This document shows positions 9,098 through 18,800 of a DNA stretch of 39,238 bases, piece by piece. The number at the start of each line of letters is the position of its first letter. Positions within the stretch are counted from its first letter, which is position 1. Source of the DNA: Afipia sp. (GTDB lineage Bacteria > Pseudomonadota > Alphaproteobacteria > Rhizobiales > Xanthobacteraceae); NCBI GenBank assembly GCA_017308495.1, contig JAFKES010000080.1:1-39238 (forward strand). The letters run 5' to 3'. The notes under the pieces were generated by a model, which did not search any database, was not told the origin of the DNA, and saw only the letters and a program-made list of their open reading frames with translations. The translations under genes were made by a program, and so were the position numbers.

Positions 9098-10453
9098 TCA
9101 ATCGGCCTTGGTGTCGCCCCGGGCCAGATAATGCTCGAGCCAGTGGATGTGGTAGTCGCCATCGATGATGTTGGCTTCCCGCACCAGCGCGCGGAACAGC
9201 GGCAATGTGGTCTCGACGCCGTCCACCACCATTTCGTCCAGCGCGCGCCGCAGCCGCATCAGGCACTCGCCGCGGGTCTTGCCGTGCACGATCAGCTTGC
9301 CGACCAGGGAGTCGTAATAGGGCGGAATGACGTAGCCCTGATAGACGGCGGAATCGATCCGCACGCCGAGGCCACCTGGCGGATGATACTGCGTGATCTT
9401 GCCCGGCGAAGGCCGGAATGTGACCGGATTTTCCGCGTTGACGCGGCATTCGATGGCGTGGCCGTTGATGACGATGTCTTTCTGCGCGCACGGCAGGTCG
9501 CCGCCGGCGGCGACGCGAATCTGCTCCAGCACGAGGTCGATGCCCGTGATCATCTCGGTGACCGGATGCTCGACCTGGATGCGCGTGTTCATTTCGATGA
9601 AATAGAACTCGCCGTCCTCGTAGAGAAACTCAATGGTGCCGACACCGAGATATTGGATGTCCCGCATCGCCTTGGCGCAGGTCTCGCCGATCTTGGCGCG
9701 CGCCTCCGCGGTGAGAACGGGTGAGGGGCCTTCTTCCCAGACCTTCTGGTGCCGGCGCTGCAGCGAGCAGTCGCGCTCGCCGAGATGGATCGCGCCACCG
9801 CGTCCGTCGCCGAGAATCTGGATCTCGATGTGGCGCGGCTTGCTGAGATATTTTTCGAGATAGACCGAGCCGTCACCGAACGCCGCCTTGGCTTCGTTGC
9901 TCGCGGTGGAGAGTGCGAGCAGCAGGTCGGCTTCGGTCTGCGCGACTTTCATGCCGCGGCCGCCGCCGCCCGCCGCCGCCTTCACCAGCACCGGGAAGCC
10001 GATCTGCTTGGCGATCCCCATGGCGTCGTCGCCGGGGCCGATGCCGCCGTCCGAGCCGGGCACCACGGGAATGCCGAGACGTTTCGCGGTCTTCTTGGCC
10101 TCGATCTTGTCGCCCATCAGACGGATGTGTTCGGCCTTCGGGCCGATGAAGTGCAGGTTGTGGTCCGCCAGAATCTCGGCGAAGCGGGCGTTCTCCGACA
10201 GGAAGCCATAGCCGGGGTGAACCGCGTCCGCGCCGGTGATCTCGCAGGCGGCCAGCAGCGCGGGGATGTTCAGGTAGCTGTCCTTCGCCGCGGGCGGTCC
10301 GATGCAGACGCTCTCGTCGGCGAGGCGGACATGCATCGCATTGGCGTCGGCGGTGGAGTGCACGGCCACGGTGGCGATGCCGAGCTCCTTGCAGGCGCGC
10401 AGGATGCGGAGCGCAATCTCGCCGCGATTGGCAATGAGGATCTTGTCGAACAT
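9098..10453 (-). CDS. accC: Acetyl-CoA carboxylase, biotin carboxylase subunit
   Basis: Carboxylates the biotin carried by AccB, using ATP and bicarbonate: the first half-reaction of fatty-acid synthesis. It is 451 aa, the standard length. Domain order is biotin-carboxylase N-domain (~1-112, starting [19 protein letters not shown]), ATP-grasp domain (~115-325) with the glycine loop [10 protein letters not shown] and [20 protein letters not shown], then the C-domain (~335-445). It lies 110 nt downstream of accB on the same strand, the usual accB-accC pair. Confidence 0.98.
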   Translation of the reverse strand: MFDKILIANRGEIALRILRACKELGIATVAVHSTADANAMHVRLADESVCIGPPAAKDSYLNIPALLAACEITGADAVHPGYGFLSENARFAEILADHNLHFIGPKAEHIRLMGDKIEAKKTAKRLGIPVVPGSDGGIGPGDDAMGIAKQIGFPVLVKAAAGGGGRGMKVAQTEADLLLALSTASNEAKAAFGDGSVYLEKYLSKPRHIEIQILGDGRGGAIHLGERDCSLQRRHQKVWEEGPSPVLTAEARAKIGETCAKAMRDIQYLGVGTIEFLYEDGEFYFIEMNTRIQVEHPVTEMITGIDLVLEQIRVAAGGDLPCAQKDIVINGHAIECRVNAENPVTFRPSPGKITQYHPPGGLGVRIDSAVYQGYVIPPYYDSLVGKLIVHGKTRGECLMRLRRALDEMVVDGVETTLPLFRALVREANIIDGDYHIHWLEHYLARGDTKAD

Positions 10454-10563
10454 TGGGCCTGCCTTGTCCCGTCATCCCGAGGCGCACGGCACAGCCGCGA
10501 AAAAGGTGACGGCATGTTGCCGGTCGAATCTGGTCCTTGCGCGGCGCCCGGAGGACGGCGCGT

Positions 10564-11061
10564 TTATTCGATGATGACGAGAGGCTCGCCGAATTCGACC
10601 GGCTGGCCGTCCTCGACGAGGATCTGGGTGACCGTTCCCGCCCGCGTGGAGGGGATCTGGTTCATGGTCTTCATCGCCTCGACGATCATCAGCGTATCGC
10701 CGACCTTGATCTTGCTGCCGATGTCGATGAACGGCTTGGCGCCCGGTTCTGGCGAACGATAGGCGGTGCCGACCATCGGCGAGGGGACGACGCCGGGATG
10801 CTTGGTGTAGTCCGGGCCGGACGGCGTTGCCGCAGACGCCGGCGCAACCGCGGGAATGGCCCCCGGGGCGGCCTGCAAGGCCGCGGGCGCGGCCGCCGCG
10901 ATGGTGATGTTGCGGGCGACGCGCAGGCGCAGTCCGGCGCGCTCGATTTCGATCTCGGTGAGGTTGGTCTCATCGAGCAGCATGGCCAGCTCGCGAATAA
11001 GTTCGCGTTCATCGCCAGGCTTGGCATTCGGGGCGGAGGTGTCTTGCGGCTGACTGGCCAT
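10564..11061 (-). CDS. accB: Acetyl-CoA carboxylase biotin carboxyl carrier protein
   Basis: 165 aa. An N-terminal dimerisation-type segment (~15-55) is joined by an Ala/Pro-rich linker (~55-85) to the biotinyl domain (~90-165). The biotin attachment site is VEAMKT, with Lys131 as acceptor. The usual second Met after the lysine is Thr, a common variant in this group. The protein carries carboxybiotin between AccC and the carboxyltransferase subunits, which are not in this window. It starts 37 nt after aroQ, so the two are probably co-transcribed. Confidence 0.97.
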   Translation of the reverse strand: MASQPQDTSAPNAKPGDERELIRELAMLLDETNLTEIEIERAGLRLRVARNITIAAAAPAALQAAPGAIPAVAPASAATPSGPDYTKHPGVVPSPMVGTAYRSPEPGAKPFIDIGSKIKVGDTLMIVEAMKTMNQIPSTRAGTVTQILVEDGQPVEFGEPLVIIE

Positions 11062-11098
11062 GATAATCCGGAGCTTTCTTCAATGACGGGATGGCGGG

Positions 11099-11554
11099 TC
11101 AGGCTTTCGCCGCAACCCCGATCCTGGCCGCGAGGCCGTGGATGGCGAGACGATAGCCCTCGATTCCGAAGCCGCACAGACTGGCGAACGCAGCCGACGC
11201 GATAAACGAATGATGGCGAAAAGCCTCGCGTGAATAAATGTTGGAGACGTGGACTTCAACAGTCGGAATCTTCACCCCGACCAGTGCGTCGTGGATCGCG
11301 ACCGAGGTGTGGGAATATCCTCCGGCATTGATGACGATGCCAGCGGCCTTGTTCGCACCGGCCTCGTGGATGATGTCGATCAGTTCGCCTTCGCGGTTGC
11401 TCTGGCGGCAATCGGCCGAGAGCCCGTAGCGGGCTGCGGTGTCGTGGCACAGCTTTTCCACGTCGGCGAGGGTGTGGCGGCCGTATGTTTCCGGTTCCCG
11501 CGTGCCGAGCAGGTTGAGGTTCGGCCCGTTGAGCACATAGATCGTTTTTGCCAT
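11099..11554 (-). CDS. aroQ: Type II 3-dehydroquinate dehydratase
   Basis: Third step of the shikimate pathway, 3-dehydroquinate to 3-dehydroshikimate. At 151 aa it is typical for the type II dodecameric enzyme. Visible active-site features are the [18 protein letters not shown] lid region with Tyr24, Asn76 in VINAGGYSH, and His102 in [18 protein letters not shown]. First gene of the aroQ-accB-accC(-aat) block; this order is a familiar one in Rhizobiales. An inverted repeat (11617-11632) lies ~63 nt upstream of the start and could be part of its control region or leader. Confidence 0.97.
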   Translation of the reverse strand: MAKTIYVLNGPNLNLLGTREPETYGRHTLADVEKLCHDTAARYGLSADCRQSNREGELIDIIHEAGANKAAGIVINAGGYSHTSVAIHDALVGVKIPTVEVHVSNIYSREAFRHHSFIASAAFASLCGFGIEGYRLAIHGLAARIGVAAKA

Positions 11555-11711
11555 CCGAAACCCAAATCCGGCGATGCCGGCGAAATGATGCGACAGGCGG
11601 CCGATTCCACGCCATTGGCCGGTTTTCCGGCCGGTTTATAGGCAACCTCGGGCCGGGAGGGAAGCCTGAACGCTCTCCTCATCCCCGGCCAAATCATTCA
11701 TGAAGTTGCTG

Positions 11712-11731
11712 AAAAGGCTCGGGGAAGAGCC
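11712..11731 (-). terminator. Weak terminator behind the DsbA-like gene
   Basis: On the minus strand GGCTC-TTCCCC-GAGCC is followed by TTTT, about 90 nt after the DsbA-like stop codon and before aroQ. The 5-bp stem with a 6-nt loop is short but all strong except one pair, and the T run is brief. Confidence 0.35.
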
Positions 11732-11817
11732 GGAAATCGTTAGTTAACCAGCTTTAACGGACATGCTGCCGCACCCCGTCCCGGCCCCGGGGCGGGCGGC
11801 GGGCTGCTTGCGGCGGC

Positions 11818-12585
11818 TCAGCAGGACGTGCTGCCGCAGCGGGCTTCGGCGATCTTCTTGGTCAGCCCTGCGAGCCCGACGGCTCCGACCACGACGTCCT
11901 TGCCGATGACGTAGCTCGGCGTGCCGTTGAGGCCCATGTCCTCGGCCAGCTTGAAATTCTCCTTCAGGGTGGCGTTGACCTCGGGGTTGGCGAGGTCCTT
12001 TTCGAGCCGCGCCATGTCGAGACCGGCGTCCTTCGCCGCGGCGAGGGCCTTGGCCCTGTCCACCTGGCCGCGTGCGCTGAGAAGCCGCTGATGGAAGTCG
12101 AGATACTTCTTGCCGGTGGGGTCCTGCATGCGCACGGCGACGGCGACCTGGGCCGCTTCCACCGAGCCCTGTCCGAGCACCGGGAATTCCTTCAGCACTA
12201 CGCGCAGCTTGGGATCGGACTTGAGCAGGCTCAGCATGTCGTCCATGGCGTGCTTGCAGTAGCCGCAATTGTAGTCGAAGAACTCCACGAAGGTGACGTC
12301 ACCCTTGGGATTGCCGAGGACGACGCCGCGGGGCGAGTTGAAGATGGCGTCGGCGTTTCTCTGCACGGCGCTGCGGTGTTTCTCGGCTTCCGCCACCGCC
12401 TGGCGCTTGGCCAATTCCGCCGACATTTCTTCGAGAATTTCGGGATTGGCGACCAGATAATCCTTGATGATCTTTTCGATCTCGCCGCGCTGGGCGCCGG
12501 AGAAGCTCTGCTGCGCATAGGACGCGGCGGGCAGGCCGAGCGCGAGCACGACGGCGTAGGGGGCAAGGGAGCGGAGCGAGGGCAT
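11818..12585 (-). CDS. DsbA-family (ScsC/Com1-like) periplasmic thiol oxidoreductase
   Basis: 255 aa. A signal peptide (VVLALGLPAASYAQ, cleavage near 24) precedes an N-terminal helical segment of the ScsC type (IEKIIKDYLVANPEILEEMS, ~36-56). The DsbA thioredoxin fold follows, with active site Cys107-Gly-Tyr-Cys110 in FFDYNCGYCKH and the cis-Pro loop GTPSYVIG. It should make or shuffle disulfides in the periplasm. An unusual extra cysteine pair closes the protein (Cys250 and Cys255). The start at 12585 is favoured because GAAGGA lies 6 nt before it; the ATG two codons upstream would touch the ribosome site. It follows the M48 protease by 44 nt, so the two are likely one operon. Confidence 0.92.
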   Translation of the reverse strand: MPSLRSLAPYAVVLALGLPAASYAQQSFSGAQRGEIEKIIKDYLVANPEILEEMSAELAKRQAVAEAEKHRSAVQRNADAIFNSPRGVVLGNPKGDVTFVEFFDYNCGYCKHAMDDMLSLLKSDPKLRVVLKEFPVLGQGSVEAAQVAVAVRMQDPTGKKYLDFHQRLLSARGQVDRAKALAAAKDAGLDMARLEKDLANPEVNATLKENFKLAEDMGLNGTPSYVIGKDVVVGAVGLAGLTKKIAEARCGSTSC

Positions 12586-12629
12586 GGTCATTCCTTCGGG
12601 GCTGTCCGACGCGGGGCGCCGGCTCTTGA

Positions 12630-14069
12630 TCAGTTCTTGAGCGGCTTTGTGTTGACGATGTCGTCGGCCTTCACCCATCCGGGAGTGCCGATCGCGAAGC
12701 GTGTTTTGGCCCGCGATGCGAGATCGCGCGCGGTCTTCTGGTCGCCGCGCAGATAGGCGGCCTGCGCGGATGCGAGATCGGCTTCCGCATAATCACCCTT
12801 GCGGCCAAAGGCCATGGCGAGCTGGGTGTAGCCCAGCGCCGCTTCCGGCTCCCGCGCCAGCGCCGAGCGGAGGATCGCGATCGCCTCCTCGGCGTAGGCC
12901 TTGTTCTCCGATGCCACCAGCGCCTGGCCGAGCATCATCTGAATGAGCGGCGCATTGCCGGAGAGCTGCACCGCCTTGCGCAGCGGCGCGATGGCCTCGA
13001 CGGGTTTCGCGCCCTCCAGCAGGGCCTGGCCCTTCAATTCGTGGAAATAGGGGTTGTTGGGCTGCGCGTGGATCAGCGCGTCGATCTGGGCGAGCGCGCT
13101 GCGCAGATCGCCATGGCGGTAGGTTGCGACCGCGCGGGCATAGCGCGCGGGCAGGCTGTCGTTCGAGGGCGGATAGCGGCGGTAAACCGTATCGGCGCGT
13201 TCCATGAATCCGGAGACCTTCGCGCGCATCAGGTCGTGCCGCAATTGCAGCGCCGGATCGTCCTTCTTGTCCCAGTAGGGGCTCGATCTGGCGAGTTCTT
13301 CCAGCGCGCGGACACGCTCTCTCGGCATCGGGTGGGACTGGTTGTAGGGGTCCGCGCCCTGCGCGGCGAACAGCGACTGCTCGGAGAACCGCTTGAAGGT
13401 TTCGTACATGCCCCGGGCCGACTGGCCGGTAGCGGTGAGGAACTTGACGGCGGCCTTGTCGGCGTTTTCTTCCTGCTGGCGCTGGTAGGACAGCATGGTG
13501 CGCATGATCGCGGATTGCGGAGCGGCGACAGCCGCAGCGCCGACATTGCCGGCTCCCGCGCGTCCGGCCGCCACCGCCGCGCCGAGGCCGAGCAGCATGG
13601 CGATGATCATCTGGGTCTGTGCCTGCGCGATCTGCTGGCGCAGCTTCGACAGATGCCCGCCGGCCAGATGCCCGGTTTCGTGGGCGAGCACGCCGATGAT
13701 CTGGTTCGGTGTCTCCGACTCGCGCAGCGCGCCGTAGTTCACGAAGATGCGGCGACCGTCGGCGACGAAGGCGTTGAAGCCCGGGTCGTTGATGATCACC
13801 ACCTGGATGTTCTGCTTGTCCAGACCGGCGGCCCGCAGGATCGGGCGGGTATAGTCGCGCAGCAGTTGTTCGGTTTCCGCGTCGCGCAGCACCGGAGGCC
13901 CGCCGCTTTTCTGGGCATGGGCGGGCAGCGAAGCCGCCACCAGCGCGGCTGCTGTCACGAAGGTAGTTATCCGCCGCGCCAGCGACCGCCCGAATCGGAA
14001 CGACGCGACGGCGCGCGCGCGGGGGGCGCGGGACGATGCGGCGGTCGGGGTCGAAAGGCTGTACGTCAT
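12630..14069 (-). CDS. M48 metalloprotease with TPR domain (BepA/YfgC-like)
   Basis: 479 aa. A long basic N-region is followed by a signal sequence (TTFVTAAALVAASLPAHAQ, ~35-53), so the protein is periplasmic. The zinc site is HETGH (His130, Glu131, His134) with the downstream ligand Glu200 in EENAD. A Gly/Ala-rich hydrophobic stretch (~155-185) sits between them. The C-terminal half (~330-470) is built of helical TPR repeats. Domain order matches BepA, which degrades or assists misassembled outer-membrane proteins such as LptD. The ATG at 14069 has no strong ribosome site, but no better in-frame start precedes the signal sequence. Co-directional with the DsbA-like gene, together an envelope quality-control pair. 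Confidence 0.92.
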   Translation of the reverse strand: MTYSLSTPTAASSRAPRARAVASFRFGRSLARRITTFVTAAALVAASLPAHAQKSGGPPVLRDAETEQLLRDYTRPILRAAGLDKQNIQVVIINDPGFNAFVADGRRIFVNYGALRESETPNQIIGVLAHETGHLAGGHLSKLRQQIAQAQTQMIIAMLLGLGAAVAAGRAGAGNVGAAAVAAPQSAIMRTMLSYQRQQEENADKAAVKFLTATGQSARGMYETFKRFSEQSLFAAQGADPYNQSHPMPRERVRALEELARSSPYWDKKDDPALQLRHDLMRAKVSGFMERADTVYRRYPPSNDSLPARYARAVATYRHGDLRSALAQIDALIHAQPNNPYFHELKGQALLEGAKPVEAIAPLRKAVQLSGNAPLIQMMLGQALVASENKAYAEEAIAILRSALAREPEAALGYTQLAMAFGRKGDYAEADLASAQAAYLRGDQKTARDLASRAKTRFAIGTPGWVKADDIVNTKPLKN

Positions 14070-14215
14070 GGCGTGACCGGCTGCATCCAACGGATGACAG
14101 GTTGGTGATGGAGCAACGCTCCGCAGGCTGCTAAAAACATGCCCTAACAACCCGTCGAATGAGGCAGGACGGCGGCATCCGGTCCGCCCGTCATCTCAAA
14201 AGAATAGCAGGTTTC

Positions 14216-15403
14216 ATGCTCGACAGTGCACTCCAAGACAAGGCCAACGCCATTTTGCGCCCATCCACGCGCGGTAACGTGCCGCCGTTCATGGTGATGG
14301 ACGTGATGGCGGCGGCAGCCCGCATCGAGGCTGAAGGTGGCCGGGTGATCCACATGGAAGTGGGGCAGCCGGCCGCGCCAGCGCCGCGAACGGCGATCGC
14401 CGCCGCGCAGGCCGCGCTCGCTATCGGACAGATCGACTACACCGCCGCCGTCGGCATTCCCTCATTGCGGCGGCGGATCGCCCGCCATTACCGCGAAACC
14501 TATGATCAGGACGTCGATCCGGCGCGAATCGTGGTGACCACCGGGTCGTCAGGCGCCTTCGTGCTGGCGTTTCTCGCGGCGTTCGAGGCCGGTGATCGCG
14601 TCGCGATCACTTCGCCCGGCTATCCGCCCTATCGCCATATTCTCCGCGCGCTGGGCTGCGAGCCGGTTCTGATCGAGACCCACGCCGAAACCCGCCACGC
14701 CCTGACCGGCGAGATGCTGCTGGAGGCTCACCGCAAGACGCCGCTGAAGGGCGTGCTGGTGGCGAGCCCGGCCAACCCCACCGGCACGATGATGACGCGC
14801 GAGGCGATGGCCGATCTGATCGCGGCCGCTTCGAGCGCCGGAATTCGTTTCATTTCCGATGAAATCTATCATGGCCTCGACTACGCCTTCCCGGCGGTGA
14901 CCGCAGCTTCGCTGTCGCAGGATGCGCTGATCATCAATTCGTTCTCGAAATATTTCTGCATGACCGGCTGGCGGGTGGGCTGGATGGTGGTGCCGCCGTG
15001 GCTGGTGCGCTCGGTGGAGACCTTGCAGCAGAACCTGTCCATTTCGGTGCCGACGCTGTCGCAGATCGCGGCCGAGGCTGCGTTCGACGGGCGCGCGGAG
15101 ATGGACGTCATCAAGCATGGCTACGAGGAGAACCGGCGCATCCTGATCGAGGGATTGCCGAAGGTCGGGTTGACCGAATTCCTGCCGGCGGACGGCGCGT
15201 TCTATCTCTACGCCGATGTGTCAAAATTCGCCGCCGACAGCTATGAGTTCGCCAAGACCATGCTGCAGCAGGCGCATATCGCCGCGACGCCGGGGATCGA
15301 CTTCGATCCGTTCCACGGCCGCTCGTTCGTGCGCTTTTCCTATTCGCGCTCGACGGAGGAGATCGTCGAGGCGGTGGCGCGCATCACGCGCTGGCTGGCG
15401 TGA
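14216..15403 (+). CDS. Class I/II PLP-dependent aminotransferase
   Basis: 395 aa, fold type I aminotransferase of the aspartate-aminotransferase family. PLP contacts are visible: ASPANPTG with Asn187, ISDEIYHG with Asp215 and Tyr218, and the Schiff-base Lys245 in NSFSKYFCMTGWRVGW. An FSYSRSTEEI arginine near the C-terminus would bind the substrate carboxylate. Substrate specificity cannot be assigned from sequence. I chose ATG 14216, with a weak GCAGG-like ribosome site; upstream in-frame sequence back to 14159 is not typical of the family. Divergent from the M48 protease gene. Confidence 0.9.
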   Translation: MLDSALQDKANAILRPSTRGNVPPFMVMDVMAAAARIEAEGGRVIHMEVGQPAAPAPRTAIAAAQAALAIGQIDYTAAVGIPSLRRRIARHYRETYDQDVDPARIVVTTGSSGAFVLAFLAAFEAGDRVAITSPGYPPYRHILRALGCEPVLIETHAETRHALTGEMLLEAHRKTPLKGVLVASPANPTGTMMTREAMADLIAAASSAGIRFISDEIYHGLDYAFPAVTAASLSQDALIINSFSKYFCMTGWRVGWMVVPPWLVRSVETLQQNLSISVPTLSQIAAEAAFDGRAEMDVIKHGYEENRRILIEGLPKVGLTEFLPADGAFYLYADVSKFAADSYEFAKTMLQQAHIAATPGIDFDPFHGRSFVRFSYSRSTEEIVEAVARITRWLA

Positions 15404-15412
15404 GCTACGCCC

Positions 15413-15703
15413 CTAAAGCGTTTTCTGCCATGTGGACAACGTCCCCATGGTGACCAGCAAGCACGTGAAGAGGAGAAAACCAAAAATAACAGGGATACCG
15501 ATTATGCCTGTCCAATACAGGAATGGATTGTTGTCTCGGTCATAAACAGTAAATGTTTGATACTTGGTTGGAAAATAGAGGTAGCATCCGCCGCCCTTGA
15601 GCCATCTGCCGGTTCGCACGGCTTTCCACCAGATGGTTTCCATAGTGTATGCGAACCACACCGTTATTCCCCAGACAAACGCTAGCGTCCAATAGTCCTT
15701 CAT
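15413..15703 (-). CDS. Orphan two-helix membrane protein, low GC
   Basis: A 96-aa frame from ATG 15703 (a GTG four codons upstream is also possible). Two hydrophobic segments are clear: WTLAFVWGITVWFAYTMETI near residues 6-25, and YWTGIIGIPVIFGFLLFTCL near the C-terminus. Between them is a polar loop rich in K, R, G and Y. GC across 15421-15720 is 146/300 (49%) against 60-65% in the surrounding genes, suggesting horizontal origin. I recognise no family and see no strong ribosome site. The gene is convergent with the aminotransferase (9 nt between stops). Confidence 0.5.
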   Translation of the reverse strand: MKDYWTLAFVWGITVWFAYTMETIWWKAVRTGRWLKGGGCYLYFPTKYQTFTVYDRDNNPFLYWTGIIGIPVIFGFLLFTCLLVTMGTLSTWQKTL

Positions 15704-15813
15704 TGGTTTGTTCACTTGGCTTTGGCCGGCTCGGCTGACTATCGGGCTCCTAACTCTTTTAGTAGTTCATACGGGGTATTCGCGTCTTAGAAGTTCAGCG
15801 CAGAAAACCGTGA

Positions 15814-15836
15814 ATGGCCGGGACAAGCCCGGCCAT
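15814..15836. repeat. Dispersed palindromic element (REP-like), also next to rne stop
   Basis: A perfect 9-bp stem, ATGGCCGGG/CCCGGCCAT, with loop ACAAG. Translated, this element gives the MAGTSP/MAGLVPAIH-like peptides that recur in many alphaproteobacterial intergenic regions. It lies 10 nt beyond the rne stop codon on the minus strand and may also end or stabilise the rne transcript. Only one copy is in this window, so its repeat nature is recalled knowledge rather than shown here. Confidence 0.6.
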
Positions 15837-15846
15837 GACGTTAGGT

Positions 15847-18800
15847 TCACTCGCCGCGGCGCGACCACCAGCCGGCACGGCGCGGCTGCGGCGTGTCCTG
15901 GCTCGCCTCGGGCTGGGCCTCGGGCGCTGGCTCCGGCGAAGAAGCCGGCGCGGCATCGGTCGCGGGCTGCGGCGGTCCCGACAGGGCGTCGCTGAAGAAG
16001 AAGCTGACCTTTTCGCGGACAGTGGAACGCTTGCGCGGAGCGGACTGGCTGTCGGCCTCCGGTTCCACGGGTTCGGACGGCGGGGGCGCAACCGGCTCGG
16101 AGGCTGATACAGCCGGCGCATCGGGTTGCTGCGGTTCCGGCTCCGTCGGCGCTGCGGCCGGCAGCCCGGACAGATCGGCGACCGCCTCGACGGCTTCGGA
16201 ATCCGCTAGGGGACCGAGATCGTCGGCGATCGTCGCCGCGATGCCGTCCGCCGGACGGTCACTGTCCGGCGCATCGGTTTCATCATTGCCACGACGGCGA
16301 CGGCCGCCGCGACGGCCCCGGCGGCGCGGACGGCGTTCGCCGTTTGCATCCTGCTCGGCGCGGACCCCGCCGGTCTGCTCGTCGGCTTCATCCTCGCTAT
16401 CGTCGGCCTCGCCGGACGTCTCGTCCTGCTGCGGTACGAGGCCGGGCGCTTCGCCCTGATCCGATGCCGGTGCGCCTTCGCGCAGCTCTCCGCCGCGTCC
16501 ACGGCGCCGCCTGCGGCGCTTGCGCCGCGGGCCTTCCGAATCCTCGGTGGCAGCCTCGTCGGCGGAAACGCCGTCTTCGGCCCCGCCTTCGGTTTCGTCG
16601 TCGCCTTCGAACTCGACTTCGGCCGCGAACGTCTCGTCCTCCAAGAAGTCCGGAGCCTCATCGACGATGGCGGCGGAAGTCGCCACCTGCTCGGCGAGGA
16701 TCGCCTTGGCCGCTTCCAGCGTGTGGACCATGTCTCCACGGTCGATCACGAACGACTGCTGGCCGCTGATCGTCTGATCGGAGATGATGGAGAGCGTGAC
16801 CTTGAAGCTGTCCTCGAGGTCGCGCAGATGGCCGCGCTTGTGGTTGAGCACGTAGAGCGCCACCTCGGTGCGCGTGCGCACGATGAGATTGTGGGTGGGG
16901 CCCTTCATCAGGATCTCTTCGAGGCCGCGCAGCAATTGCAGCGCCACCGACGACACCGAGCGGACATGGCCGCTGCCGCCGCAATGCGGGCAGGGCTCGG
17001 TGGAGCTTTCCAGCACGCTGGCGCGGATGCGCTGGCGCGACATTTCCAGCAGGCCGAAGTGCGAGATGCGGCCAACCTGGATGCGGGCGCGATCCTGCCG
17101 CAGGCAGTCGCTGAGCTTGCGCTCCACCGAGCGGTTGTTGCGCTTCTCGTCCATGTCGATGAAGTCGATGACGATCAGGCCCGCGAGGTCGCGCAGGCGC
17201 AATTGCCGGGCGACTTCCTCGGCGGCTTCGAGATTGGTCTTGAGCGCGGTGTCCTCGATGTGGTGCTCGCGCGTCGAACGTCCGGAGTTGACGTCGATGG
17301 AGACCAGCGCCTCGGTCTGGTTGATGACGATGTAACCGCCGGATTTCAGCGTCACCGTCGGCGAGAACATGGCGTCGAGCTGGCTCTCCACGCCCATGCG
17401 CGAGAACAGCGGCTGGCCGTCGCGATACTGCTTCACCGCCCGCACGTTGGAGGGCATCAGCATCTTCATGAAATCGCGCGCTTCGGTGTAGCCGGCTTCG
17501 CCGGCCACCAGCACCTCGTCGATTTCCTTGTTGTAGAGATCGCGCAGCGAGCGCTTGATCAGCGAGCCTTCCTCGTAGACGAGGGTGGGGGCCTGCGATT
17601 TCAGGGTGGTGTCGCGGACGGTTTCCCACATCCGGATCAGGTATTCGAAGTCGCGCTTGATCTCGGGCTTGGTGCGGGACGCCCCGGCGGTGCGCAGGAT
17701 GATGCCCATACCCTCCGGCACGTCGAGATCCTGCACCACGTCCTTGAGGCGGTTGCGGTCCTGCGCCGAGGTGATCTTGCGGCTGATGCCACCGCCGCGC
17801 GCGGTGTTGGGCATCAGCACGGCATAGCGGCCGGCAAGGGAGAGATACGTTGTCAGCGCCGCGCCCTTGTTGCCGCGCTCTTCCTTGACGACCTGCACCA
17901 GCATTACCTGCCGGCGCTTGATGACTTCCTGAATCTTGTACTGGCGACGCGGACGGAAGGCGCGCTCCGGCACTTCTTCCAGGACGTCGTCGCCGCCGAC
18001 GGATTCGACGGCGTCTTCTTCTTCCTCGTCGTCCTCATCTTCGTCGTCGAGGGTGTTGTCGCCGTCGGTGTGGATGTCGTGGGCGTGATCGTCATGAGCT
18101 TGGTCGTCCTGGGTGAGCTCGCCGTGGCTCAGATCGCCATGAGCCTCGTCGTGATGATCTTCGTCATGATCGTCGTGGCCGAGCGCAGCGACCTCCGCCG
18201 GATGGCCGTGATCGTGATGGTCGTGATCGTGCGGCGCGTGGTCGCTCGCCGCCTGATCGACGCTGGCAACGGTGGGGAGCGCCTGGTCCGCGGGCGCCGC
18301 CGGCTGTTCGTCGCCGTGATGATTGTCGGGCTGGGTCGCGATGGCATGGGGCACGTCATGACCATGTTCATCATGGGCGGCCGCATCGTGATCCGGCACC
18401 GGCGGATGGTCTGCGTCATGCGAATGGTCGGCGGCGTGTTCGGCGTCGGCTGGCGCGGCATCGGCCTGCAGCGGCTCGCCGGGGCTCGTGGCTTCGACGA
18501 TCTCGCTCTGCACCCGCTCACCGTTGTTGCGGCGGCGCGAATTGCGGTGGCGAGAGCGGCGGCGGCTGGAGCGGTTCTCCGATTCTTCTTCGGCCTCGCG
18601 GTGCGCGCGCTCGTCCGCCTCGATCAGGGCCTGACGGTCGGCGACCGGGATCTGATAGTAATCCGGATGGATTTCGCTGAAGGCGAGAAAGCCGTGCCGG
18701 TTGCCGCCATATTCGATGAAGGCGGCCTGCAGCGACGGTTCAACGCGCGTGACCTTGGCGAGATAGATGTTGCCGCGAAGCTGTTTGCGCTGGGCGGATT

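Noticed and set aside
11744..11758. CtrA-like site TTAA-N6-TTAAC upstream of aroQ
   Set aside because: The known CtrA consensus needs a 7-nt spacer; here it is 6, and neither neighbour is a cell-cycle gene.
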